In this document: piece after piece, positions 36,335 to 43,571 of the stretch
Numbering within the stretch: position 1 is the first letter of the stretch
How the letters are laid out: the number at the start of each line of letters is the position of its first letter
Source of the DNA: Coleofasciculus sp. FACHB-T130
GTDB taxonomy: Bacteria > Cyanobacteriota > Cyanobacteriia > Cyanobacteriales > FACHB-T130
DNA length: 64,000 bases
Direction: 5' to 3'
Assembly (NCBI RefSeq): GCF_014695375.1
Contig: NZ_JACJOG010000053.1
Span: 1-64,000 of the forward strand
Notes under the pieces: generated by a model
Database searches by the model: none
Told to the model about the DNA's origin: nothing
The model's input: the letters and a program-made list of their open reading frames with translations, nothing else
Made by a program: the position numbers and the translations under genes

Positions 36335-38095
36335 ATGCAAAAACCAATCAGATCGATTTCTGCATCAACGGCCTCAAACCTACCCTTAACTCCACCCGTT
36401 GAGCCTTTTGGCTCAGGCTATACAGGTAGCAACCAGAATTCATTCGATAGCCAGGGGATATTATCCCGTACTCCGACTCAAGGCGAGTCGGTTACTCATC
36501 CTGGCAAGATTCAGCGTCAGTGCGATCGCTCTTTTGCTGAGATTTACGGGGGTGCGACTGGCTCTATCGAAATGAGCGTACAGCCCACCTCGACTGAAAC
36601 AGCTAGCAATTCTCAAGTTCATTTCGCGTCTGCCACTTCTCCAGAGACTCGAACCAACCAATGGTCTACCTCGTTGCAGACGGTGCTTGACCAGCCACCT
36701 TCCACGCTTCCTCGTCAGCTGATATTGGGCGGAATGGCTTTCTGTCTGGCTTTTGGGGCTTGGGCTACCTTTGGGCAAATTGACGAAGTGGGTCACGCTC
36801 AAGGACGGTTAATGCCCAAAGGAGCCGTCTACAAGATTGACCCAGTGGAAATGGGGAAGGTTGCCAACATTGCCGTCAAAGAAGGTCAAGCGGTAAAAGC
36901 CGGTCAAGTGTTAGTGGAACTGGATACCCAAATTGCGGCGGGTGAAGTAGAGCGTTTGCAGCAAATGCTGGCAACGAATCAAATGCAACTTATTCAGAAG
37001 CAAGCGCTTCTAGAGAAAACGCATCTGGAAGTGAAAACCCAGACAGCGATCGCTTCTTCAGACACTCAAGCAGCTTTTGCTGCGATCTCCGAAGTCAATG
37101 CCAAAGGATCTGCTACCCGCGAACAAATCGCTCAACTTCAAACGGCAAAGACGGCGAATCAAGAAAGACTCGAAACACTAAAACCCCTGTCGGCGACGAC
37201 GGCAGAACTGCACAAGAAACTAAAAGCTGATGTAGCGGCGGCGGTAGAGGAAGTCGAGAGGGTAAAACCGCTGGTCAAAGAGGGGGCGATCTCCAAGAAA
37301 TATTTGCTGGATGCCGAGCAAATGATGCGCGATCGCCAAAGTGCCATCACCAAAACTCAACTAGAAGAAGACACAACTCTTAAAGACCGACTGTTTGAGG
37401 CCCAGCAAGCTCTGCGAGATGGCGATCGCGCGATCGCTTCAAGTCAAGGCGATTTAAAGCAGACACTCGCACAAGCACAGCAACTCCACGCAGAACTCGC
37501 TCAAAAACAAGCTCAAGAGCGCAAAACTCAGATAGAAACACAGCAGCAAATTCAGGAATTAGAAGTTGAAATGACTCAGCTTAAAGCCCAAATTGCTGAA
37601 ACTCAAAATCTGCTGAACGCCGCTAAAGCAAAGCTCAAACAACGGTTTCTGACTGCTGCCGTTGATGGAGTGGTGTCGTCTCTGAAAGTCCGCAACGTTG
37701 GCGAAGTGGTTCAACCCAGCCAAACTGTTGCCGAAATCGCTCCCCACAAAGCACCCATGATTCTCGTAGCCAGTTTACCCAATCAAGAAGCGGGCTTTGT
37801 AAAAACGGGAATGCCAGTAAAAATCAAATTCGACGCTTACCCCTATCAAGAGTACGGTATCGTTTCCGGGAAGATACAATCCGTCTCTCCCGATGCGAAA
37901 CCCGATGAGCGACTGGGAGAAGTCTATCGAATTGAAGTAGCGCTGGATCGTAACTATATCAATGCAGATCGTCAAAACATCAAATTTAAAGCCGGTCAAA
38001 CTGCCTCTGCGGAGATTATCATCCGCCGACGCCGGATTGCCGACATTCTGTTAGATCCCATCCGCCAGATGCAAAAAGGCGGCATCAGTTTGTAA
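36335..38095 (+). CDS. HlyD-family membrane-fusion (adaptor) protein
   Basis: A 586-aa periplasmic adaptor for type I-like export. A long Ser/Thr-rich cytoplasmic N-terminus (about 1-125) precedes one membrane segment at about 129-147 (GGMAFCLAFGAWATFG). The biotinyl-lipoyl half-motif follows (KIDPVEMGKVANIAVKEGQA, VKAGQVLVELD). A long coiled-coil hairpin at about 200-440 (QTQQQIQELEVEMTQLKAQI-like) leads to the second lipoyl half (DGVVSSLKVRNVGEVVQP). The beta-barrel ends with KAGQTASAEIIIRRRRI. It should join the exporter at 32725-35916 to an outer-membrane channel encoded elsewhere, and it is followed after 27 nt by the HetP-family gene. Confidence 0.93.
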   Translation: MQKPIRSISASTASNLPLTPPVEPFGSGYTGSNQNSFDSQGILSRTPTQGESVTHPGKIQRQCDRSFAEIYGGATGSIEMSVQPTSTETASNSQVHFASATSPETRTNQWSTSLQTVLDQPPSTLPRQLILGGMAFCLAFGAWATFGQIDEVGHAQGRLMPKGAVYKIDPVEMGKVANIAVKEGQAVKAGQVLVELDTQIAAGEVERLQQMLATNQMQLIQKQALLEKTHLEVKTQTAIASSDTQAAFAAISEVNAKGSATREQIAQLQTAKTANQERLETLKPLSATTAELHKKLKADVAAAVEEVERVKPLVKEGAISKKYLLDAEQMMRDRQSAITKTQLEEDTTLKDRLFEAQQALRDGDRAIASSQGDLKQTLAQAQQLHAELAQKQAQERKTQIETQQQIQELEVEMTQLKAQIAETQNLLNAAKAKLKQRFLTAAVDGVVSSLKVRNVGEVVQPSQTVAEIAPHKAPMILVASLPNQEAGFVKTGMPVKIKFDAYPYQEYGIVSGKIQSVSPDAKPDERLGEVYRIEVALDRNYINADRQNIKFKAGQTASAEIIIRRRRIADILLDPIRQMQKGGISL

Positions 38096-38122
38096 AACCA
38101 AATTTATCCAAGGGCAATTGTT

Positions 38123-38548
38123 ATGGCTTATCACATTCCCTGTTCTAATCCTAAACTTGACAAAACCATGAATTCCGAACAGTTTAATCAAGTTGTTGAA
38201 GCCATCATGGAAGGAAAGTATTCTTGGGCTTGCGTTTTACTATTGCGGTTTGCTGGTTACAATCCCCTACACTACATCCCCTACCGAACATACAACCGAT
38301 TGCTCAAAGAAAACTGCCAAGTTGGCAGACACACCAACTGTAAAACAGATACTTTAAATACAGATAATCAAAGGGCTGCAATCGGGTCAGAGAGCCTAGA
38401 GTCACACAAGTGCTTAAGCACAATTAAAGACCTTGGTTATCTAGAAGCGATCGCTGAGCCACAAGTACGGGGAAGCGGGGGTCATTTTGATCCCTGGTTA
38501 GTCATAAAAACTCAAAAAATAAACTCAATTTTTCGGGAATTAAAATAA
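38123..38548 (+). CDS. HetP-family protein
   Basis: A 141-aa protein with the HetP core at about residues 16-65: [40 protein letters not shown] and YNRLLKEN. The C-terminal half ([20 protein letters not shown]) also matches the end of HetP-type proteins. In Nostoc HetP drives commitment to heterocyst fate, and hetP lies beside hetC; relatives exist in non-heterocystous strains, where the role is not known. It begins 27 nt after hlyD and ends in a terminator at 38603, so exporter, adaptor and HetP form one unit. The alternative start at 38168 (MNSEQF) would remove 15 residues. Confidence 0.9.
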   Translation: MAYHIPCSNPKLDKTMNSEQFNQVVEAIMEGKYSWACVLLLRFAGYNPLHYIPYRTYNRLLKENCQVGRHTNCKTDTLNTDNQRAAIGSESLESHKCLSTIKDLGYLEAIAEPQVRGSGGHFDPWLVIKTQKINSIFRELK

Positions 38549-38602
38549 CAAAAAAATCTGCTCTTCAAGATTGAAGTTGATTTTTTGACCAGTCGTAAAA
38601 AT

Positions 38603-38647
38603 CCTGCCGCGTTCATCTTTACTAAAGAATGGGGCAGGTTTTTCTTT
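38603..38647 (+). terminator. Rho-independent terminator after the HetP-family gene
   Basis: CCTGCC (38603-38608) pairs with GGCAGG (38633-38638), with an inner TCTTT...AAAGA pairing, followed by TTTTTCTTTT. It separates the exporter operon from the peptide genes. Confidence 0.72.
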
Positions 38648-38801
38648 TACAATTGCCAAAAAACTGCTCTCACACTATTTTTTAAATCATCGAGAAAAAA
38701 TGCCAAAATGGCAACACGACCTTAACCATACTGTTTATATTGTTTATATCAACCAAACAAGGTTGTTTCAGAAAAAAACTGAATTGCAAAGGAAACATTT
38801 A

Positions 38802-39020
38802 ATGATTATTTCTGACCTAAGCCATTTGGAAGTTGCCGACCAATCTCCCAGTCTTGTTGGTGCTGGCTATAGCTACTCCAGCTACAGCAAATATAAGAGC
38901 AATTCCAGCTATCTCAATCAATACGCTTCTTCCAAAGCAACGGCTAAATCAGTATTTGGTCCAGCAACAGCCGTAGCAATTTCTACAAATGTAGCCACCG
39001 TTACCCAACTAAATTTTTAA
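38802..39020 (+). CDS. Exported precursor peptide 1 (leader MIISDLSHLE, Tyr/Ser core)
   Basis: A 72-aa peptide. The first 20 residues (MIISDLSHLEVADQSPSLVG) are nearly identical in the two next genes, so they form a leader. The VGA-GYSY junction suits a C39 double-Gly-type cut, with GA in place of GG. The core is Tyr/Ser/Lys-rich, has no Cys and ends in a conserved ATAVAIST-like stretch. I chose ATG 38802 because AAAGGA precedes it and the conserved leader begins there; the frame is open further upstream to 38700 without similarity. Likely substrate of the C39 exporter encoded 3 kb upstream. Confidence 0.82.
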   Translation: MIISDLSHLEVADQSPSLVGAGYSYSSYSKYKSNSSYLNQYASSKATAKSVFGPATAVAISTNVATVTQLNF

Positions 39021-39162
39021 AAGTTGCGGTTGCTGTTAAATAATGCTCTAAATATTGAGCATTTATCGGGGTAAACCTCTCTGGAAGTCTATCGACAATA
39101 GGCTTTCTAACTCGGTTACTCAAAAAGTAAACCAAACTCTCAATCTGGAAAGGAGACATCGA

Positions 39163-39375
39163 ATGATTATTTCTGACCTGAGCCATTTGGAAGCTGCGAA
39201 GCAATCTCCCAGTGTTGTTGGTGGTTGGTATAGCTATAGCTATAGCAATTATAAGAGCAATTCCAGCTATGTCGATCAATACGCTTCTTCTAAGGCAAGT
39301 GCTAAATCATTTTTAAGTTCAGCAACTGCGGTAGCAATCTCTACCAATGACGCCAGCGTTTACCAAATTAATTGA
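39163..39375 (+). CDS. Exported precursor peptide 2 (leader ending VVGG)
   Basis: A 70-aa paralogue of peptide 1. Here the leader ends in a true double glycine (QSPSVVGG, then WYSYSYSN), which supports the predicted cleavage site for all three. The core contains NYKSNSSYVDQYASSKASAK and TAVAISTND and no Cys. The ATG at 39163 has AAGGAG 8 nt upstream. The spacer of about 140 nt before it resembles the next spacer (CTCTAAA...TTGAGC near the start, GTAAACC), so gene and spacer were duplicated together. Confidence 0.83.
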   Translation: MIISDLSHLEAAKQSPSVVGGWYSYSYSNYKSNSSYVDQYASSKASAKSFLSSATAVAISTNDASVYQIN

Positions 39376-39503
39376 TGAAAGGTGACTGCTGCTCTAAACT
39401 TTGAGCTTTTTCAGTAGTAAACCTTGGGGAAACTTATCCCCGGGATTGGCTTTTCAACTAGATTTCTGCAAAAACTAAACCCATTTTGAAAAGGAGACAT
39501 CCC

Positions 39504-39713
39504 ATGATTATTTCTGACCTGAGCCATTTAGAAGTTGCCGAACAATCTCCCAGCGTTGTTGGTGCTGGCTATAGCTACTACAGCACATCTAAGAGCAACT
39601 ACAGCTATCTCAGTCAATACGCTTCTTCCAAAGCAACGGCTAAATCATTTTTCGGTCCAGCAACTGCCGTAGCAATTTCTTCCAATTCAGCCAACGTTTA
39701 CCAAAGTAACTAA
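39504..39713 (+). CDS. Exported precursor peptide 3 (leader ending VVGA)
   Basis: A 69-aa paralogue. Leader MIISDLSHLEVAEQSPSVVG is followed by AGYSYYSTSK. The core shares YASSKATAKSFFGPATAVAI with peptide 1 and has no Cys. AAGGAG lies 9 nt before the ATG. The gene ends 52 nt before a strong terminator, so peptides 1-3 can form one transcript. Confidence 0.83.
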   Translation: MIISDLSHLEVAEQSPSVVGAGYSYYSTSKSNYSYLSQYASSKATAKSFFGPATAVAISSNSANVYQSN

Positions 39714-39764
39714 TTAACGATGGCTATTACTTCTAGTCATTGAGCAAATTTAAGTCTGAGAACT

Positions 39765-39812
39765 GCTGAAAGCCAATTTTAAGTAAATAAAAAGGCTTTC
39801 AGCGGCCTTTTT
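39765..39812 (+). terminator. Rho-independent terminator after the three-peptide array
   Basis: GCTGAAAGCC (39765-39774) pairs perfectly with GGCTTTCAGC (39794-39803), then GGCCTTTTTG. The next gene has its own strong ribosome site (AGGAGG at 39819). Confidence 0.75.
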
Positions 39813-39830
39813 GTTAGCAGGAGGACTCCC

Positions 39831-40103
39831 ATGAGTGGATTGACAATCAATGATTTAAATTTTTTCGATTCTGGAATTTCGGACTCAAGTGGGGTGACAG
39901 GTGGCTCAAGCAAGATTACCTTGCACGACTTTTTGAAAGATATCAACATCCCGATAGATTATATCGATGTCAAAGACACGGACTACTTTAGTTATTCGAC
40001 TAGCAGTAGCAAGGGAACAAAAAATAGCCTGAAGGCCACAGCTAGTGCTTTTGGGAGCAAGGGTAATATGTCTGTTTCAACATGGACTTCCGGTGGCTAT
40101 TAA
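39831..40103 (+). CDS. Exported precursor peptide 4 (VTGG leader)
   Basis: A 90-aa peptide with leader MSGLTINDLNFFDSGISDSS and then GVTGG-SSKIT, a double-Gly junction at about residue 25. The core differs at first (LHDFLKDINIPIDYIDVKDT) but its later part, YFSYSTSSSKGTKNSLKATA then SAFG, echoes the YSYYSTSKS...SKATAKSFFG pattern of peptides 1-3. It contains no Cys. A perfect AGGAGG lies 6 nt before the ATG. It is probably a divergent member of the same exported family, or the partner component of a two-peptide product. Confidence 0.75.
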   Translation: MSGLTINDLNFFDSGISDSSGVTGGSSKITLHDFLKDINIPIDYIDVKDTDYFSYSTSSSKGTKNSLKATASAFGSKGNMSVSTWTSGGY

Positions 40104-40250
40104 TCTAGATTTGGCAGATAACAGTTCAAGATATACCCTACCTTGGACTGTTTATCAATCCTTCTGTGACTGTAAAAACTGAAGATAATTATGCCTTAGT
40201 TTGCCTTGCTGACTTTATTTAAGTTGTTGATCTAAGGACATATAAACAAT

Positions 40251-41066
40251 ATGATTAAATCATCTCAATGCGTTTTGTATCTTGGTCTAGCTGGAAGCTT
40301 GATCGTATCTGTTGCTCTACCTTCCCAAGCTAACTCTCCGGGTGGCAAAGATTTCACCAGCGCTTTAAGCGTCATTAGTTCATTTTCCTCTGGAGGTGGT
40401 TCTAGTAGTGTCACCGCTACCAGTAGTGCAACAGCAACCTCGTCTGGTGATAGCGGTTTCAGCAGCAGTCAAAGTACCTCTAGCGCATTCTCATCTTCAG
40501 CGGGTTCTGGCAGTAGTAGTAGTGCGACAGCGACATCTCCTACAGGGACTCCCAGTAGCCAAAGTGCGACAGTCTTCACTCCTAGCGCAACATCCAGTAG
40601 CGCTAGCGCCACAGCTGCCGCATCTACAACTTCTCCTAATATTACGAGCGTCACTGTTGCCGCACCCGCAACCTCTACCAATCCCACTAGCGTCACCGTT
40701 CCTACACCTGCAACCTCTGCCAATCCCAATAGCGCTAATATCACTAGCGCTAATATCACTAGCGCTAAAGTTAATGCGCCAGCAACAATCATCCCTAATG
40801 CTGCTGGAATCTCAACCACCTTGCCAGTGGCAACCTTCTCTAACCCTAACGTCCCAGGCACTTCCCGCTCATCAACCGTTGCCGCAACCTACATTAGCAA
40901 CTTCTCTTTGCTATCATCTCTTCCAGACAAGAGTGAGATTATTGAACAACGTAAAGACCTTTCTGTTGAAAATAATAGTAGCAACAATGAAGGAGCTTCC
41001 TATAGCCTTGTAGGGCTAGGTAGCCGAGTTTTTCCAGGCCTTGGTCTGAGGCTAGTTACTGATTAA
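40251..41066 (+). CDS. Secreted Ser/Ala/Thr-rich low-complexity protein
   Basis: A 271-aa protein. A Sec signal peptide covers about residues 1-27 (LGLAGSLIVSVALPSQANS). Most of the mature chain is Ser/Thr/Ala/Pro with short repeats (SATATS, TSVTVPTPATSANP, and NSANITSANITSAK from triplicated TCACTAGCGCTAATA-like units). The final 60 residues are ordinary and end FPGLGLRLVTD. No enzyme motif is seen. A stalk-like or glycosylated surface role is possible. It lies between the peptides and the prolyl isomerase, 29 nt before the latter, which ties it to the cluster. Confidence 0.75.
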   Translation: MIKSSQCVLYLGLAGSLIVSVALPSQANSPGGKDFTSALSVISSFSSGGGSSSVTATSSATATSSGDSGFSSSQSTSSAFSSSAGSGSSSSATATSPTGTPSSQSATVFTPSATSSSASATAAASTTSPNITSVTVAAPATSTNPTSVTVPTPATSANPNSANITSANITSAKVNAPATIIPNAAGISTTLPVATFSNPNVPGTSRSSTVAATYISNFSLLSSLPDKSEIIEQRKDLSVENNSSNNEGASYSLVGLGSRVFPGLGLRLVTD

Positions 41067-41095
41067 GTCTAACTGAGTGGAGTCATAACAATGAT

Positions 41096-41836
41096 ATGAC
41101 CGATCTTTCAGGGGCATCTATTCATCCGAATGAAGTGGTTAATTTCCTGAAAAAAAATCTTCAGTTGAAGGATGTCCATCAAAAAATTTTATATCAAAGA
41201 ATCATCGAAAAAGCGGCTCAGGAAAGAAACCTAACAGTCACCGCAGAAGAAATTCAGGCTGACGCGGATAGGCTGCGTTATGAGAAGCGTTTGGAGAAAG
41301 CCTCAGACACGCTAGCATGGCTGGCAGACCAGATGATTACTGTGGATGACTGGGAGGCAGGAATTAGCGATCGCATTTTGGCTTGCAAGTTAGCAAATTC
41401 TCTGTTCTCTAAAGAAGTCGAAAAATTCTTCGCGGAAAATCGGCTTGATTTTGACCAAGTTTTACTCTACCAAATTATTGTTCCTTACGAAAAGGTCGCT
41501 CAAGAACTTTTCTATCAAATTGAAGAAGAGGAGATCGATTTTCATCAAGCTGCTTATCTTTACGATTGTGATGAAAGGCGCAGACATCATTGTGGATTGG
41601 AAGGCAAGCTTTTCCGCTGGAACTTAAAGCCAGAGATCGCCGCCCTTATATTTAGTGCCCAAATCGGAGAAGTAATTGGACCCATCCAAACCGAGCAAGG
41701 TTATCATCTCTTAATGGTTGAAGAGTTCATTCCTGCGGAATTAACCCCTGAAAGGTATCAAGAAATCCTTGATAGACTCTTTCAAGAGTGGTTAACCAGT
41801 GAGTTAAATTATATGATTCATAACCAAATGGTTTAA
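41096..41836 (+). CDS. Parvulin/SurA-type peptidyl-prolyl isomerase (cytoplasmic form)
   Basis: A 246-aa protein without signal peptide. An N-terminal SurA-like helical region (about 10-105: NLQLKDVHQKILYQRIIEKA, ADQMITVDDWE) precedes a parvulin-like domain at about 115-212 (VLLYQIIV, FHQAAYLYD, GLEGKLFRW, IGEVIGPIQTEQGYHLLMVE). Similar isomerases sit beside C39 exporters and HlyD in cyanobacterial bacteriocin-type clusters. It may hold the Ser/Tyr-rich precursors unfolded before export or act in their maturation. It starts 29 nt after the secreted-protein gene. Confidence 0.85.
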   Translation: MTDLSGASIHPNEVVNFLKKNLQLKDVHQKILYQRIIEKAAQERNLTVTAEEIQADADRLRYEKRLEKASDTLAWLADQMITVDDWEAGISDRILACKLANSLFSKEVEKFFAENRLDFDQVLLYQIIVPYEKVAQELFYQIEEEEIDFHQAAYLYDCDERRRHHCGLEGKLFRWNLKPEIAALIFSAQIGEVIGPIQTEQGYHLLMVEEFIPAELTPERYQEILDRLFQEWLTSELNYMIHNQMV

Positions 41837-41919
41837 ACAAGCCACCAATTTTGGGTGAATTTAAAATTCAATGTTAACTCTTGCTTTTAATTCAGTATTC
41901 AGAATGGAGGATATCAATC

Positions 41920-42105
41920 GTGATCCGTTCTAAAGTCTTAATTCAGCGAATCGTCTCATCTGATGGAAAAAGTGTTGCAGAAGCCAAGAGCGTAGTCATT
42001 ACGTCGGATGATAGTGAGAGTACAATTAGTCAATGCGTCACGGTTGAAGTCTGTTCCGGCAATCGTTGTAGCAGTCGCTCAACATCTAGCGTGACTTCTA
42101 AATAG
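41920..42105 (+). CDS. Small Ser-rich protein of unknown function
   Basis: A 61-aa protein. I chose the GTG at 41920 because GGAGG lies 9 nt upstream; the open frame extends to 41881 without a site. The sequence begins VIRSKVLIQRIVSSDGKSVA and ends in a Ser/Thr run (SSRSTSSVTSK), with two Cys in VEVCSGNRC. It has no GG leader, so it is probably not an exporter substrate of the same class. Its position 83 nt after the isomerase suggests it belongs to the cluster. Confidence 0.65.
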   Translation: MIRSKVLIQRIVSSDGKSVAEAKSVVITSDDSESTISQCVTVEVCSGNRCSSRSTSSVTSK

Positions 42106-42250
42106 ACACCTGCCTGAAAAGTGGGGTGGGATATAATCTTACTGCATCCAAACGAGAATTGTTATATCCCTAGCGATTACAGATCGCCCTTTCTACAAGC
42201 ATTAGGATGTTCCTATTAGGGACTTCTAGAAAAAGTAATCTCTATGCCAT

Positions 42251-42281
42251 TGTAGGGGCACGGCAATGCCGTGCCCCTACA
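42251..42281. repeat. Palindrome with 15-bp arms
   Basis: TGTAGGGGCACGGCA and TGCCGTGCCCCTACA flank one A. This GTAGGGGCACGGC element is scattered through cyanobacterial genomes; a partial relative (TGTAGGGGC) occurs at 7876. It can end transcription from either side. Confidence 0.7.
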
Positions 42282-42312
42282 GCAACTATTCCCTACTAAG
42301 AGGCTGAAAAAT

Positions 42313-42363
42313 GAAGGCTACGTAGGCAGGCTTCCTTCGCGTAGCTACGACTTTAGTCGCCTG
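42313..42363. repeat. Dispersed intergenic repeat copy
   Basis: GAAGGCTACGTAGGCAGGCT with GCGTAGCTACG and CGACTTTAGTCG palindromes. It is related to the copies at 8784, 27953 and 54160, and it abuts the stop of the surface-protein gene on the minus strand. Confidence 0.55.
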
Positions 42364-42369
42364 ACGTTT

Positions 42370-43242
42370 TTATTTTGACTTCACTGCAACAGCTTTCTTT
42401 CTGGCTTCATATCCAACGCTCATTAAGCAGAATAAGAGTAAAGCTAAGGTACTCGAAAACTCTGGGGTTTCAGCAATTGCCTTACTTGCTTTCACTTTAT
42501 TTGTCTTAGTTTCTACTAAGGTTAGATAAGTTAAGCTATCGAATTTACGCGAAAACTTACCTTGAATAAAAGCTTCAGCAGTTTCTTCGTTGCCTCCAAA
42601 AGAAGTCTCTAAAAAAAATTTATTTGGCTTAACGGTTACGTTGGCGCTCTTCTCATAAGCAAGAAAATCACCAGGTTCTAATGTCTTTATTTTTCCGGCT
42701 AAGATAAAAAAGTCTAAAGGAATCCAAGTCTTCGTATCTTTATTATTCTGGGTGTTATATAACTGAAAATTTACCTCGCCAGACGCACTAGCATATTCAA
42801 ATTCTGGTTCGTCAATAGAGGTTTTAAGACCTAAAAAAGCTGAAAAATCGAAAGAGAAAGTTTGACCTGCATTTACTAGAAAGTTATAGCCAATCACTCC
42901 AGCTACGCTTTTCACCTGTCCAAAATAGCTCTTACCTTCGCCCTCAATTTTACTTAAAGAGAAATTGAAAGCGGAGGTTTTTTTAGGGGAGGGATCGGCT
43001 GTAAATTCTGCAAAGGCATCAGCATCGGCAGTCACCTCACTACTGCTTGTAAATATCTCAGTAAAAGCCTCAGTAAAAGCCTCCACCTCAACAGGTGAGT
43101 GGCTAAATTTATTCAGTTCTACTGTCGCTTCAGATTTGGCTAGAGTTGCAGCCCAACCAGGCGCAGCAACGAACGCAGAGCTAGCCATCAAAGGCGTTGC
43201 GAACAGCAAGAAGCGTAAGCTGGGACGTTGTTTGGTTATCAT
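42370..43242 (-). CDS. Secreted protein with PEP-CTERM-like sorting tail
   Basis: A 290-aa protein. The signal peptide (about 1-31) ends PGWAAT. An acidic Thr/Glu region has the short repeat EAFTEAFTEIFT. The body is beta-rich (YFGQVKSVAGVIGYNFLV, FSFDFSAFLGLKTS). The last 35 residues have the three parts of an exosortase-type tail: TPEFSST motif, a hydrophobic helix (LALLLFCLMSVGY) and a basic end (ARKKAVAVKSK). The motif is TPE rather than PEP, so processing by the usual enzyme is inferred. It is convergent with the peptide cluster and divergent from the metalloprotease at 43572. Confidence 0.72.
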   Translation of the reverse strand: MITKQRPSLRFLLFATPLMASSAFVAAPGWAATLAKSEATVELNKFSHSPVEVEAFTEAFTEIFTSSSEVTADADAFAEFTADPSPKKTSAFNFSLSKIEGEGKSYFGQVKSVAGVIGYNFLVNAGQTFSFDFSAFLGLKTSIDEPEFEYASASGEVNFQLYNTQNNKDTKTWIPLDFFILAGKIKTLEPGDFLAYEKSANVTVKPNKFFLETSFGGNEETAEAFIQGKFSRKFDSLTYLTLVETKTNKVKASKAIAETPEFSSTLALLLFCLMSVGYEARKKAVAVKSK

Positions 43243-43375
43243 AAAAACCTTATTTCCTTATGTCACTAAAATTTTGGGTATGAGAATTTTGACCTGCTGA
43301 AAGTTGCAGATCGAAGCGATGAACTAACAAAGGAACAATTTCACCTAGACTGTTTTCAATAACAATAAACAGTCT

Positions 43376-43407
43376 GTTTGTTAAATGGAGGTCTCCATTT
43401 AACAAGC
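43376..43407. repeat. Palindrome between divergent genes
   Basis: Arms 43376-43390 and 43393-43407 (core GTTAAATGGAG / CTCCATTTAAC) around a 2-nt centre. It is placed between the two divergent starts, so it could be an operator. The rest of 43243-43571 shows nothing else. Confidence 0.5.
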
Positions 43408-43571
43408 CTTTGGGTTACGCTGAAAAGACTGACGAGAAAAGTTTCTATTGCACTCTAGCAAAGAAATACTTAAGGACTTTCACGTAAGTATCATAATCCC
43501 AATTCTCTAAAATTAGAGTAAAGCTCCAGTAAATATACTGAAATACTTTTTAAAGATTTGATGAAGTAGGA

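Noticed and set aside
32725-38548. Claim that this organism forms heterocysts
   Set aside because: HetP-family and HetC-like proteins occur outside heterocyst formers; no other het or nif genes are seen here.
40396-41013. 205-codon open frame in another frame of the Ser-rich protein gene
   Set aside because: It is a by-product of low-complexity coding DNA; the frame with the signal peptide and ribosome context is the real one.
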